Shown here one piece after another: positions 47,585-56,588 of a stretch of 64,000 nt of DNA. The first letter of the stretch is position 1, and every line of letters starts with the position of its first letter. The position numbers were made by a program, and so were the translations under genes. The stretch spans positions 62,001 to 126,000 of the forward strand of contig CABRNK010000001.1 in NCBI GenBank assembly GCA_902472305.1, written 5' to 3'. The stretch comes from Hominenteromicrobium sp900549945. GTDB lineage: Bacteria; Bacillota; Clostridia; Oscillospirales; Acutalibacteraceae. The notes under the pieces were generated by a model that did no database searches, was not told where the DNA came from, and saw only the letters and a list, made by a program, of their open reading frames with translations.

Positions 47585-48469
47585 TCACAGGCTGCACTCC
47601 ACCTCGGAAAAACGTGGGATGGAGGGCGAGGCGCCGGGGCGCGAAACGGCGATGGCCGCGGCTTTCGCGGCAAGGCGCAGCGCCTCGAGCGGTGCGCGGC
47701 CGTCGAGCATGCCGCGCAGGAAGTAGCCGGTGAAGGTGTCGCCGGCCGCCGTCGTGTCGGCCGCCTCGGCTTTCTCGGCCGGGCAGAACACGCGCGTCTG
47801 CCCCTTCGAATACCACGCGCCCGCCGCGCCGAGCGTCAGGACGACGGCCGCCTGCGGGTACTTTTCCGCCATGCGGCTGAGGATCGCTTCCGGCTCCGCC
47901 GTGCCGGCGAGCTGCTCGCCCTCGATCTCATTGAGCAGGAAAACGGAAACGAGCGAGAGGTCGCACGCGAGCGCGCCGCTGTCCATCGGCGACGGATTGA
48001 ACCAGATTTTGAGCCCCATTTCCGCCGCACGGCGCAGGATATGCGGCCCGGTGCTGATTTCGTTCTGGAGCAGCAAAATGTCGCCCGCCGAAAAGTGCGC
48101 GAGCACCTCGTCGGCATAGGCGGGCGTCACGGCGTGGTTTGCGCCGCCGAAAAGCAAAATCGCGTTCTGCGCGCGTTCATCCACCTGAATGATCGTGTGG
48201 CCGCTGCGGCCCGGCACGGTGCCGACGAAGCGCGTGTCCACGCTGTCCGCCCGGAGCGTGTCGAGCAGCAGGCCGCCGTCCTCGCCGACGAGCCCGGCGT
48301 GAAAGACGGAAAGTCCGGCCCGCGCTGCGGCGATCGACTGGTTCAGCCCCTTGCCGCCGGGAAAGACCTCAAGGCCGCGGCTGGCCTCGGTCTCGCCGCC
48401 GCGCACGGTGTGCGCTACCGCATAGACGTAATCGATATTGAGAGAGCCGAAGTTCAGAATCTTTTTCAT
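47585..48469 (-). CDS. Ribokinase-like PfkB sugar kinase
   Basis: 294-residue ribokinase-fold kinase. The N-terminal LNFGSLNIDYVYAVAHTVRGGET and FPGGKGLNQSIAAARAG are the ribokinase substrate motif, and DTTAAGDTFTGYFL holds the catalytic Asp and anion hole. LLQNEISTG and LNEIEGEQL match ribokinase. The substrate is probably ribose or a ribonucleoside-type sugar, though other pentoses are possible. ATG 48469 follows GGAAAGGG; the open frame upstream is leader. A promoter lies at 48505. No rbs transport operon is adjacent. Confidence 0.88.
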   Translation of the reverse strand: MKKILNFGSLNIDYVYAVAHTVRGGETEASRGLEVFPGGKGLNQSIAAARAGLSVFHAGLVGEDGGLLLDTLRADSVDTRFVGTVPGRSGHTIIQVDERAQNAILLFGGANHAVTPAYADEVLAHFSAGDILLLQNEISTGPHILRRAAEMGLKIWFNPSPMDSGALACDLSLVSVFLLNEIEGEQLAGTAEPEAILSRMAEKYPQAAVVLTLGAAGAWYSKGQTRVFCPAEKAEAADTTAAGDTFTGYFLRGMLDGRAPLEALRLAAKAAAIAVSRPGASPSIPRFSEVECSL

Positions 48470-48504
48470 GGTGCCCTTCCTTTCCGTGCGGCGATTATAG
48501 CATA

Positions 48505-48533
48505 AGCATAGCACGTTCGTGCCGCGCCGTCAA
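48505..48533 (-). promoter_or_regulatory. Promoter of the ribokinase gene
   Basis: Minus-strand TTGACG, 17-bp spacer, TATGCT; a TATAAT also lies 5 bp further on, without a matching -35. Confidence 0.65.
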
Positions 48534-48600
48534 GAAAAGCAGGACAAAAGAGCCCCTGCAATTCCAGTTGATTTCAGCGGATTTTACAAGGCGCGGGGGA

Positions 48601-48629
48601 TTCACAAAACGGCTGGAAAGTGGTATACT
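48601..48629 (+). promoter_or_regulatory. Promoter of typA
   Basis: TTCACA, 17-bp spacer, TATACT with extended -10 TGG, about 108 bp upstream of the typA ATG. Confidence 0.78.
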
Positions 48630-48736
48630 ATTACGGTTAGCGGGCAATCGGCCCGAGAGCGCGCCGCGCCGCATTTCCCGCGGCCGGCCGAACGGATGAA
48701 GGATGAAAAACGAAACAGGAAAAGGAATGGTTACGT

Positions 48737-50560
48737 ATGGGCAAAAGAGAAAATCTCCGGAACGTCGCGATCATCGCGCACGTCGACCACGGCAAAACGA
48801 CGCTGGTCGACCAGCTTCTGCGCCAGAGCGGCATTTTCCGCAGCAACGAGAACGTGGCCGAGCGCGTCATGGATTCAAACGACCTCGAGCGCGAGCGCGG
48901 CATCACCATTCTCTCGAAGAATACAGCCGTCATGTACAACGGTGTGAAGATCAATATTGTCGATACCCCCGGCCACGCCGATTTCGGCGGCGAGGTGGAG
49001 CGCATTCTGATGATGGTCGACGGCGTTCTGCTGCTGGTCGACGCGTTTGAGGGCTGCATGCCGCAGACGCGCTTCGTGCTGAAAAAGGCGCTCGGCCTCG
49101 GCAAGAAGCCGGTCGTCGTCGTCAACAAGGTCGACCGCCCGGGCGCCCGCCCGCTGGAGGTCATCGACGAGGTGCTCGACCTCTTCATCGAGCTCGGCGC
49201 CGACGAGGAGCAGCTCGAGTTCCCGGTCGTCTACGCCTCCGCGCGCGACGGCTACGCGATGAACGACCCCGCGGAGCAGGGCACGGACATGAAGCCCCTC
49301 TTTGAGGCGATCGTCAACGAGGTGCCGGCGCCCGAGGGCGACCTCGAGGGCCCGACGCAGGTTTTGTTCTCGAACGTCGACTACGACGAGTATGTGGGCC
49401 GCATCGGCATCGGCCGCGTGGAGCGCGGCACCGTGAAGGTCGGCCAGACCGTCACGATCTGCAGCAGCACGAGCGATGAAAAGCGCAACGCGCGCGTCAC
49501 GAAGCTCTACCAGTTCGAGGGCCTCAAGCGCGTCGATGCGGAGAGCGCGGCGCTCGGCGACATCGTCGCGGTTTCCGGCATGGCCGACCTCAACATCGGC
49601 GAGACGGCCTGCGACCCCGAGCATGTGGAAGCGCTGCCGTTCGTAAAGATCGACGAGCCGACGGTTTCGATGCTGTTCATGGTCAACAACTCGCCCTTTG
49701 CGGGCCGCGAGGGCAAGTACGTCACCTCCCGCAACATCCGCGACCGCCTCTTCAAAGAGGTTGAGACGAACGTCGCAATGCGTGTGGAGGAAACGGAGTC
49801 GGCCGATACCTTCAAGGTATCCGGCCGCGGCGAGCTGCACCTCTCGATCCTGATCGAGCAGATGCGCCGCCAGAACTACGAATTTCAGGTTTCCCGCCCG
49901 AACGTGATCTACAAGGAGATCGACGGCAGAAAGTATGAGCCGATCGAGCTTCTGATGATCGAGGTGCCGGACAGCTACGTCGGCGCGGTCATGGAGAAGC
50001 TCGGCACGCGCAAGGCAGAGCTCGTCAACATGGGCGCGCGCGACAGCGGCACGACGCACCTCGAGTTCAAGATTCCGGCGCGCGGCATCATGGGCTACCG
50101 CTCGGAGTTTTTGACGGACACGAACGGCAACGGCATTATGAACCACGTGTTCGACGGCTACGAGCCGTATAAGGGCGACATCCAGCAGCGCAGCACGGGC
50201 TCGATCGTCGTGCACGAGACCGGCGAATCCACGGCGTACGGCCTGTTTTACGCGCAGGACCGCGGCCGCCTCTTTATCGGGCCGGGCGTGCCGGTATATG
50301 AGGGCATGATCGTCGGCAGCAACCCGAAGGGCGACGACATCGTGATCAACGTCTGCAAGAAGAAGCACGCGACGAACACCCGCGCTTCCGGCTCTGACGA
50401 CGCGCTGAAGCTGACGCCGCACACGGTGCTCTCGCTCGAGCAGTCGCTCGAATTCATCGCGGACGACGAGCTCGTCGAGATCACCCCGGAGAGCATCCGC
50501 ATGCGCAAGGTCGTTCTTTCGAAGGAGCTGCGCATGAAGCAGGCCGCCAAAAAGAAATAA
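48737..50560 (+). CDS. typA: Ribosome-associated GTPase TypA/BipA
   Basis: 607-residue translational GTPase that binds the 70S ribosome and aids assembly and stress adaptation. It has G1 AHVDHGKTTLVDQLL, G2 RGITILSKNT, G3 DTPGHADFGGEVER and G4 NKVDRPGA. It then has EF-G-like domains II, III and V and the BipA-specific C-terminal domain (GDDIVINVCKKKHATNTRASGSDDALKLTP). Length is typical. The start is preceded by AAAGGAATGG. A single gene with its own promoter; the 175-bp downstream gap shows GC-rich stems but no clear terminator. Confidence 0.97.
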   Translation: MGKRENLRNVAIIAHVDHGKTTLVDQLLRQSGIFRSNENVAERVMDSNDLERERGITILSKNTAVMYNGVKINIVDTPGHADFGGEVERILMMVDGVLLLVDAFEGCMPQTRFVLKKALGLGKKPVVVVNKVDRPGARPLEVIDEVLDLFIELGADEEQLEFPVVYASARDGYAMNDPAEQGTDMKPLFEAIVNEVPAPEGDLEGPTQVLFSNVDYDEYVGRIGIGRVERGTVKVGQTVTICSSTSDEKRNARVTKLYQFEGLKRVDAESAALGDIVAVSGMADLNIGETACDPEHVEALPFVKIDEPTVSMLFMVNNSPFAGREGKYVTSRNIRDRLFKEVETNVAMRVEETESADTFKVSGRGELHLSILIEQMRRQNYEFQVSRPNVIYKEIDGRKYEPIELLMIEVPDSYVGAVMEKLGTRKAELVNMGARDSGTTHLEFKIPARGIMGYRSEFLTDTNGNGIMNHVFDGYEPYKGDIQQRSTGSIVVHETGESTAYGLFYAQDRGRLFIGPGVPVYEGMIVGSNPKGDDIVINVCKKKHATNTRASGSDDALKLTPHTVLSLEQSLEFIADDELVEITPESIRMRKVVLSKELRMKQAAKKK

Positions 50561-50735
50561 GGCGGGCACGGCCCGCGGCGGGTGTCCGCGGGATCGCTTG
50601 TGTGCACAAGCTCGTTTTCCAAGGAAATCGGCGCGGGGGGCGCGTCCTTCGGGCGCTTCCGGCGGGCACGGCAGCCGCGCTTTGCATATCATTTTCGAAT
50701 TATCAACCGATTGTTTTAAAGAAAGCACAGGCCAG

Positions 50736-52427
50736 ATGAATATAGTTGTTTTGGATTTGGAGTGGAACGGCGCCTACAGCCGCAAGCTCCGCGGATTTAT
50801 CAATGAGATCATCGAGTTCGGCGCGGTCAAGCTCGATAAAAAAATGAATATTACCGACCGGTTCTCGTGCTTTGTGAAGCCGCAGGTCACAAAAAAGATC
50901 AGCACGGTCATTTCGGACCTGACGAGCATCACGGACGACAATCTTTCCGACGCGATGCCTTTTATGCAGGTGGTCAGCCGCTTCCGCAAATGGGCGGGTG
51001 ACTGCGTGATCGCGACCTGGGGCACCTCGGATATTTTGGCGCTGATCGAGAACTGCCGCTACTTCGGCGGTTCAGCGACGGTGCCGTTTCTCGCGCGCTA
51101 CGCCGACATGCAGGTGTACTGCGAGCAGATGCTCGGGCTGGACGGCAAGGAGCAGCTCGGCCTTTCAAAGGCGGCAGAGCTTTCCGGCGTCGATGACGGC
51201 GCGCTCGACCACCACCGCGCGCTCGACGACAGCGTGCTCTCCGCGCTGATCCTGAAAAAGCTCTACACGCGCGAGAGCTTCCGCCCGCACGTGCAGGACT
51301 GCACGGACCCGGAGTTTTACCGCCGGATCACATTTAAGACGAGCTATATCTGCGACCCGGAGAGCCCGCTCATCGAGCGGCAGCACCTGCGCTTCACCTG
51401 CGAGAAGTGCGGCGGCGAGACGAAGCGCCGCGGCAAGTGGAGTGTGAAGAACAAGGGCCTGCGCGCGGTCTTCCGGTGCACGCGCTGCGGCTATGAATTC
51501 TGCGGGCAGGTGCGCGTGAAGCAGAAATACGAGGGGATCACGGTCGCGAGAAAGACGATCCCCCTGCCGAAGATCGAGAAGCCGAGAAAGGCGGAGCCGA
51601 TGCAGATCGAAAATATGCAGCTTAAAATCGAGGCGGGCGTCGGCCTGCTCGCGTTCGGCGCATGGGAGAGCCTGCCGGTCGTCCACGCGTTTTCGACGCG
51701 CATCGGCGGCGTGAGCCGGAATGAATTTGCGGCGATGAACCTAGGTTTCGGCCGCGGCGACAGCGACGAGAACGTCGCGGAGAATTTCCGGCGCATTGCG
51801 GCGGCGCTCCGGATTCCGGCGGAGCGCATCACGGCGGGCGCGCAGGACCACCACACGGTCGTGCGCCGTGTCACGATGGAAAATGCCGGCACCGGCATCT
51901 GGAAACCGAAGGATATGGAGAGCGTGGACGGCCTTGTGACCGACACGCCGGGGCTGCCGCTGCTCGTCTACTGCGCCGACTGTGTGCCGCTCTACTTCTA
52001 CGACCCGAAGCGCCGCGCGATCGGCCTCTCGCACGCCGGCTGGCGCGGCACGGTGAACGGCATGGCAAAGGCGACAATCGAGAAGATGCAGGCCGAGTTC
52101 GGCACCGACCCCGCCGACCTGCTCGCGGCGGTCGGCCCGTCTATCTCGAAGCGCAGCTTTGAGGTCGACGAACCCTGCGCGGCGGAATTCCTCGCGCTGC
52201 CCGAGAGCGATGCGTTTGTCACCGACGACGGGAACGGCAAGTTCCACGTCGACCTCTGGGAATGCAACCGGCGGTATATGCTCGCCTGCGGCATGCGCCC
52301 GGAGCGCATCACGGTCGGCGGCGTGTGCACGATGGAGAACAGCGACCTCGTCTTTTCCCACCGCGTCACGCGCGGCAAGCGCGGCTCGAACGCCGCGTTC
52401 CTGATGCTTGGGGAGGTCGCCGAATGA
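50736..52427 (+). CDS. Fusion: DEDDh exonuclease - zinc ribbon - PgeF/YfiH domain
   Basis: 563-residue protein with two unrelated enzymes in one frame. Residues 1-180 are a DnaQ-like 3'-5' exonuclease: VVLDLEWNG (Asp/Glu), FGAVKLDKKMNITDRF, and LDHHRALDDSVLSAL with the DEDDh His and Asp. A Cys4 zinc ribbon follows (CEKCGG ... CTRCGYEFC). After a Lys/Pro linker near residue 290 comes a PgeF/YfiH (laccase-domain) enzyme: HAFSTRIGGVS, DHHTVV, YCADCVPLYF and SHAGWRG, the zinc ligands. PgeF corrects misincorporation into peptidoglycan precursors. No stop or start signal separates the halves. ATG 50736 has a weak ribosome site. The radical SAM gene overlaps by ATGA. Confidence 0.85.
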   Translation: MNIVVLDLEWNGAYSRKLRGFINEIIEFGAVKLDKKMNITDRFSCFVKPQVTKKISTVISDLTSITDDNLSDAMPFMQVVSRFRKWAGDCVIATWGTSDILALIENCRYFGGSATVPFLARYADMQVYCEQMLGLDGKEQLGLSKAAELSGVDDGALDHHRALDDSVLSALILKKLYTRESFRPHVQDCTDPEFYRRITFKTSYICDPESPLIERQHLRFTCEKCGGETKRRGKWSVKNKGLRAVFRCTRCGYEFCGQVRVKQKYEGITVARKTIPLPKIEKPRKAEPMQIENMQLKIEAGVGLLAFGAWESLPVVHAFSTRIGGVSRNEFAAMNLGFGRGDSDENVAENFRRIAAALRIPAERITAGAQDHHTVVRRVTMENAGTGIWKPKDMESVDGLVTDTPGLPLLVYCADCVPLYFYDPKRRAIGLSHAGWRGTVNGMAKATIEKMQAEFGTDPADLLAAVGPSISKRSFEVDEPCAAEFLALPESDAFVTDDGNGKFHVDLWECNRRYMLACGMRPERITVGGVCTMENSDLVFSHRVTRGKRGSNAAFLMLGEVAE

Positions 52428-53323
52428 CGGGTTGTGCGCTCTGCCCGCGCCGCTGCGGTGCGAACCGCGCCGTGTCGCGCGGCTACTGCGGCAGCGGGGA
52501 AAAGCTGCGCATCGCCCGCGCGGCGCTCCACTTTTGGGAGGAGCCGCCGGTCAGCGGTACGCGGGGCAGCGGCGCCATTTTCTTCACGGGCTGCTCCCTG
52601 CGCTGCGTGTTCTGCCAGAACAGTACGATCTCGGCGGAAAATGCGCACGGGCGCGATTTTGACACGGCGGAGTTCATCGCGCTGATGCAGTCGCTCGAAA
52701 GCGAGGGCGCCCACAACATCAATCTCGTCACGCCGACGCATTTTGCGGGGCAGATCGCCGCGGCGCTGCGGCAGTATAAGCCGCGCGTGCCGGTCGTCTA
52801 CAACTGCGGCGGCTACGAATCGGCGGAGACGCTGCGCAGCCTCGAGGGGCTCGTCGATGTCTACCTGCCCGACTTCAAATATGCGGACGACGCGCTCGCC
52901 GTTCGCCTTTCAAACGCCCCGGACTACCGGGAGACGGCGCGCCGCGCGCTGCTGGAGATGGTGCGCCAGACCGGCGAAAACGTGTACGACGGCGACGGCC
53001 TGCTGCAAAGGGGCGTCGTCGTGCGGCACCTGATTCTGCCGGCGCATACGCGCAATTCCCTCGCGGTGCTCGACCTGCTCGCGGCGGAGTTCCCCGCCGT
53101 GCCGGTCAGCCTGATGGCGCAGTACGTGCCGATGGGCCGCGTGCCGGAGGAGGCGCAGTTTGCGGACGTCAACCGCCGCGTGACCGCGCGCGAGTACCGC
53201 AAGGTGCTCGACCACATGATGGCGCTCGGGCTCGACGGCTTCTGTCAGGAGCGCAGCGCCGCCAAAGCTCGGTATGTGCCGGATTTCACGCAGTTCGATG
53301 AGCCCTGCGAGGAGGAAGCATGA
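52424..53323 (+). CDS. Radical SAM protein, COG1313 (PflA-like)
   Basis: 299-residue radical SAM enzyme with the cluster motif CSLRCVFCQN (CxxxCxxC) and an N-terminal Cys-rich segment CALCPRRCGANR. GGYESAETL and VDVYLPDFKYADD are typical of the group annotated as putative pyruvate formate-lyase activating proteins (COG1313/PflX). The real substrate of this group is not settled. The start overlaps the upstream stop by ATGA with GGGGAGG 8 bp before. The 3' end overlaps the DUF4091 gene. Tight coupling suggests a shared role or at least shared expression. Confidence 0.9.
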   Translation: MTGCALCPRRCGANRAVSRGYCGSGEKLRIARAALHFWEEPPVSGTRGSGAIFFTGCSLRCVFCQNSTISAENAHGRDFDTAEFIALMQSLESEGAHNINLVTPTHFAGQIAAALRQYKPRVPVVYNCGGYESAETLRSLEGLVDVYLPDFKYADDALAVRLSNAPDYRETARRALLEMVRQTGENVYDGDGLLQRGVVVRHLILPAHTRNSLAVLDLLAAEFPAVPVSLMAQYVPMGRVPEEAQFADVNRRVTAREYRKVLDHMMALGLDGFCQERSAAKARYVPDFTQFDEPCEEEA

Positions 53324-54915
53324 TGCGGATACAACTGGTTTCACCGATGGAGACGGTCTTTCGGCCGGAGAGCTTCGCGCCGTACACGTCGTGCAGCGCG
53401 CTGCGGGGGGAGGAAACGGCGTTTCAGGCCGTTTTGACCGGGCAGGAGGCGTGCCGCCCCGTGCTGCGGACGGACGCGCCGGTGCATGCGGAGATCTTTC
53501 GCATCGGCTTCGTGCCGTGCGCGCTCGCGGCGTACCCCGACCGGCACGACGCGGACTACCTGACGACGGAGCCGGGGCTGTTCCCCGACGTGCTGTACCC
53601 GCTCGAGGGCGATGCGGTGCAGGTCAACGGCTTTGAGACGCTCTGGATCAGCCTGCGCGTGGACGGCGACGCGCCCGGCGGCACGTATGCGGTTGAGCTC
53701 GAGGCAGGCGGGCAGCGCGCGGTTTTCCGCCTCACGGTGATCCCCGCCGCTTTGCCGGCGCAGCGCCTCTGCTTTACGCAGTGGTTCCATGCGGACTGCA
53801 TCGCCTCGCTGCACAAGGTCGAAATCTACTCGCCGGCGCACTGGGCGCTGATCGAAAAATATATGCGTGCGGCGGCGTGCCACGGCGTCAACGTGCTGCT
53901 GACGCCGGTGCTCACGCCCGCGCTCGACACGGCGGTCGGCGGCGAGCGGCCGTGCACCCAGCTTCTCGATGTCGCGGTGCGGGAGGGGCGCTATGCGTTC
54001 GGCTTCGACCGGCTTCGGCGGTGGATCCGCCTCGCGCGGGCATGCGGCATCGAAAAATTTGAGATCTCCCACCTCTTTACGCAGTGGGGCGCGGCGCATG
54101 CCCCGAATATCTACGTTTCGGAAAACGGCGTTCGGTCGCTGCGCTTCGGCTGGCATACGGCGGCCGGGGACCCGGAATACGCCGCGTTTCTCGGGCAGAT
54201 GCTGCCGGCGCTGCTCGCGTTTTTTGAGGGCGAGGGTGTCGCGAAAAGCGACCTCATATTCCATATTTCCGACGAGCCGGGCGCCGAGCACCTAGAAAGC
54301 TATCTCGCGGCAAAATCGATCGCGGCGCCGCTGCTCGCGGGCTGTACGATCCGCGACGCGCTCTCGAACTATGAGTTTTACGCGCGCGGCGTTGTCGAGT
54401 ATCCGATCGTCGCGACCGACCACATCGCGCCGTTTCTCGAAAACCATGTGCCGGACTTGTGGGCGTACGTCTGCTGCGGGCAATGCGTGGACGTGGGCAA
54501 CCGCTTTCTCGCGATGCCGCGGGGCCGCGGCCGCATCCTTGGCGCGCAGCTTTGGAAGCACGGCGCGGCGGGCTTTCTGCAGTGGGGCTTCAATTTCTGG
54601 TACACGGCGCTTTCGAAGGCCGTGATCGACCCGTTCCGCGTGACGGACGCGGGCGGCGCGTTCCCGGGCGGCGACGGCTTCTCCGTCTACCCCGGAGCGG
54701 ACGGCCCGCTGTGCTCGGTGCGCCTCAAGGTGTTTCTCATGGCCCTGCAGGACCAGCGCGCGCTCGAGCTTTTAGAGAGCCGGAGCGGCCGCGAGGCGGC
54801 GCTCGAGTGCCTCGGCGCGGGGCGCGGTATGACGTTTTCCGATTACCCGCGCACCGCGGATTACCTGCCGCAGATGCGCGAAAGGGTGAATGCGGCGATC
54901 GCCGCCGGGCTGTAA
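53320..54915 (+). CDS. DUF4091 (GH123-like) protein
   Basis: 531-residue protein of the DUF4091 group, related to glycoside hydrolase family 123. An N-terminal beta-sandwich of about 150 residues (FQAVLTGQE ... LWISLRVDGDAPGGTYAVELEAG) precedes a TIM-barrel: FTQWFHADCIASLHKVEIYSPAHWALIEKYMRAAACHGVNVLLTP, ISHLFTQWGA and IFHISDEPG, where the Asp-Glu pair is the likely catalytic motif of the GH123 clan. No signal peptide, so it acts in the cytoplasm. Target glycan unknown. AGGAGG precedes ATG 53320 and ATG 53323; spacing favours 53323. Stop of the radical SAM gene overlaps the start. Confidence 0.85.
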   Translation: MMRIQLVSPMETVFRPESFAPYTSCSALRGEETAFQAVLTGQEACRPVLRTDAPVHAEIFRIGFVPCALAAYPDRHDADYLTTEPGLFPDVLYPLEGDAVQVNGFETLWISLRVDGDAPGGTYAVELEAGGQRAVFRLTVIPAALPAQRLCFTQWFHADCIASLHKVEIYSPAHWALIEKYMRAAACHGVNVLLTPVLTPALDTAVGGERPCTQLLDVAVREGRYAFGFDRLRRWIRLARACGIEKFEISHLFTQWGAAHAPNIYVSENGVRSLRFGWHTAAGDPEYAAFLGQMLPALLAFFEGEGVAKSDLIFHISDEPGAEHLESYLAAKSIAAPLLAGCTIRDALSNYEFYARGVVEYPIVATDHIAPFLENHVPDLWAYVCCGQCVDVGNRFLAMPRGRGRILGAQLWKHGAAGFLQWGFNFWYTALSKAVIDPFRVTDAGGAFPGGDGFSVYPGADGPLCSVRLKVFLMALQDQRALELLESRSGREAALECLGAGRGMTFSDYPRTADYLPQMRERVNAAIAAGL

Positions 54916-54957
54916 AAAAACAGAGCTTTCAGGGCAGTGCTGTTTCCCTTTAGGGGG

Positions 54958-54986
54958 TACACATTGCCCTTATTTTGTGCTATAAT
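54958..54986 (+). promoter_or_regulatory. Promoter ahead of the esterase remnant
   Basis: TACACA, 17-bp spacer, TATAAT with TGC extended -10. It would have served the esterase gene now deleted and may now serve the aminopeptidase 240 bp downstream. Confidence 0.65.
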
Positions 54987-55025
54987 CGAAAAGAAATCAT
55001 TTTTATGCGGAGAGGTACGGCTGTT

Positions 55026-55201
55026 ATGGCGAATTTCAGAATCGAGCTCTATGTAAACGCGCTGCGCCGGCAGGCGTTTTTTGACATGATGATCCCGAAC
55101 GATTGCCGCGTGGACGCGCTGGGCGGCGCGGCGCAGGCGCGCACGACATGAATTTCTGGAGCGCCTATGTGGAAAAAATCATCCCTTGGATGTTCGGATA
55201 A
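55026..55201 (+). pseudogene. Esterase remnant with internal deletion
   Basis: From ATG 55026, behind GAGAGG, the frame reads MANFRIELYVNALRRQAFF and DMMIPND, the typical first strands of clostridial tributyrin-type esterases (alpha/beta hydrolase). It stops at TGA 55149-55151. In another frame the sequence then reads HDMNFWSAYVEKIIPWMFG and stops at 55201, matching the usual C-terminal catalytic-His strand and last helix (HDW..W...I..) of the same family. About 200 residues between them are gone and the junction is out of frame. The 312-bp gap therefore holds a dead esterase gene and its promoter. Confidence 0.72.
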
Positions 55202-55226
55202 CCCCTTTACGGAAAGGAAAATCAAG

Positions 55227-56528
55227 ATGCAGAGAGCAAACGAAACGACAGAAAAACTGCTTCAGTTCATCGACAAAAGCCCCTCGTGCTTCCACGCCGC
55301 CGAAAACCTCGCCGGCATGCTGGAGGCCGCCGGCTGTACGCGGCTTTCGGAAGGCCGGCCGTGGAGGCTTGAGGCGGGAAAGCGCTACTTCGTGCTGCGC
55401 AACGGCTCCGCACTGATCGCGTTCTCGGTGCCGCAGCGCTTCAACGGCGTGCAGATCGTCGCCGCGCACAGCGATTCCCCGACCTTCCGCGTCAAGACCG
55501 GCGCGGAGATCACGGTCGAGGGGCATTACAAAAAGCTCAATACAGAGGGCTACGGCGGCATGATCCTCTCCTCGTGGTTCGACCGCCCGCTTTCGCTCGC
55601 GGGCCGCGCCGTCGTGCGCACCGAAACGGGCGTAAAGAGCGTGCTCGTCAACATCGACCGCGACCTGCTCGTGATCCCAAGCCTCGCGATCCACATGACG
55701 CGCGGCATGGCCGACCAGAAGCTGAACCCGCAGGTCGATCTGCTCCCGCTGTTCGGCGATGAAAAGGCCGACTACACGGCGCTTGTCGCCGAGGCCGCGG
55801 GCGCCGCGCCGGAGGATATTCTCTCGAGCGACCTGTTCCTCTACCCGCGCCAGAAAGGCACGGCGGCGGGCGCGCAGGGCGAATTTATCCTCGCGCCGCG
55901 GCTCGACGATTTGCAGTGCGCGTTTTCGGCCGCCGTGTCGTTCCTCGCCGCCGAGAATGCGGAAAAGCTCAATATCTGCGCCGTGTTCGACAACGAGGAG
56001 GTCGGCTCCCGCACAAAGCAGGGCGCGGATTCCACGTTCCTCACCGACACGGTCTGCCGCATCCGCGCGGCGCTCGGCATCGGGGAGGCCGAATGGCTCG
56101 AAAAGCTGCCGGACAGCTTCATGCTTTCGGCCGACAACGCCCACGCCGTGCACCCGAACTATGCCGCGAAGTGCGACGAGACGAACCGCTGCTATCTGAA
56201 CGGCGGTGTCGTCGTGAAGTACAGCGCGAACCAGAAATATACGACCGACGCGGTTTCCGCCTCGGTTTTCGGCGAGATCTGCCGCCGCGCCGGCGTGCCG
56301 GTGATGGCGTTCCACAACCGTTCGGACATGGCGGGCGGCTCCACGCTCGGCAACATCGCGAACGCGCACCTCTCGCTCAATACGGTGGACATCGGCATCC
56401 CGCAGCTCGCGATGCACGCCTGCGTGGAAACCGCCGGCGCGCTCGACACCGACTACATGGTGCGCGCGATGACCGCTTTTTATGAAGCCGACATCCGCCA
56501 AGAGGCGGACGGCGTTTATACATTCTGA
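55227..56528 (+). CDS. M18 family aminopeptidase
   Basis: 433-residue cytosolic zinc aminopeptidase of the M18 (aspartyl aminopeptidase/ApeB) family. Metal ligands and catalytic residues are in AAHSDSPTFRVK (His), RLDDLQCAFSA (Asp), FDNEEVGSRTKQGADS (Glu pair), LSADNAHAVHPNY (Asp) and IGIPQLAMHACVE (His). It removes N-terminal acidic or neutral residues from peptides. ATG 55227 was chosen because GGAAAGG lies upstream; the longer frame from 55167 reads through the esterase remnant. IorAB follows after 60 bp, which suits a peptide/amino acid fermenting role. Confidence 0.94.
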   Translation: MQRANETTEKLLQFIDKSPSCFHAAENLAGMLEAAGCTRLSEGRPWRLEAGKRYFVLRNGSALIAFSVPQRFNGVQIVAAHSDSPTFRVKTGAEITVEGHYKKLNTEGYGGMILSSWFDRPLSLAGRAVVRTETGVKSVLVNIDRDLLVIPSLAIHMTRGMADQKLNPQVDLLPLFGDEKADYTALVAEAAGAAPEDILSSDLFLYPRQKGTAAGAQGEFILAPRLDDLQCAFSAAVSFLAAENAEKLNICAVFDNEEVGSRTKQGADSTFLTDTVCRIRAALGIGEAEWLEKLPDSFMLSADNAHAVHPNYAAKCDETNRCYLNGGVVVKYSANQKYTTDAVSASVFGEICRRAGVPVMAFHNRSDMAGGSTLGNIANAHLSLNTVDIGIPQLAMHACVETAGALDTDYMVRAMTAFYEADIRQEADGVYTF

Positions 56529-56588
56529 GCCGGTGCGGGCGAAAGCGCCTGCGTACGGTTCCCCGTTCAGGAAGGGAAGGGCTGAAAC

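Noticed and set aside
48875..50728. 617-codon minus-strand frame across typA
   Set aside because: Arg/His/Val-rich artefact opposite a fully conserved TypA.
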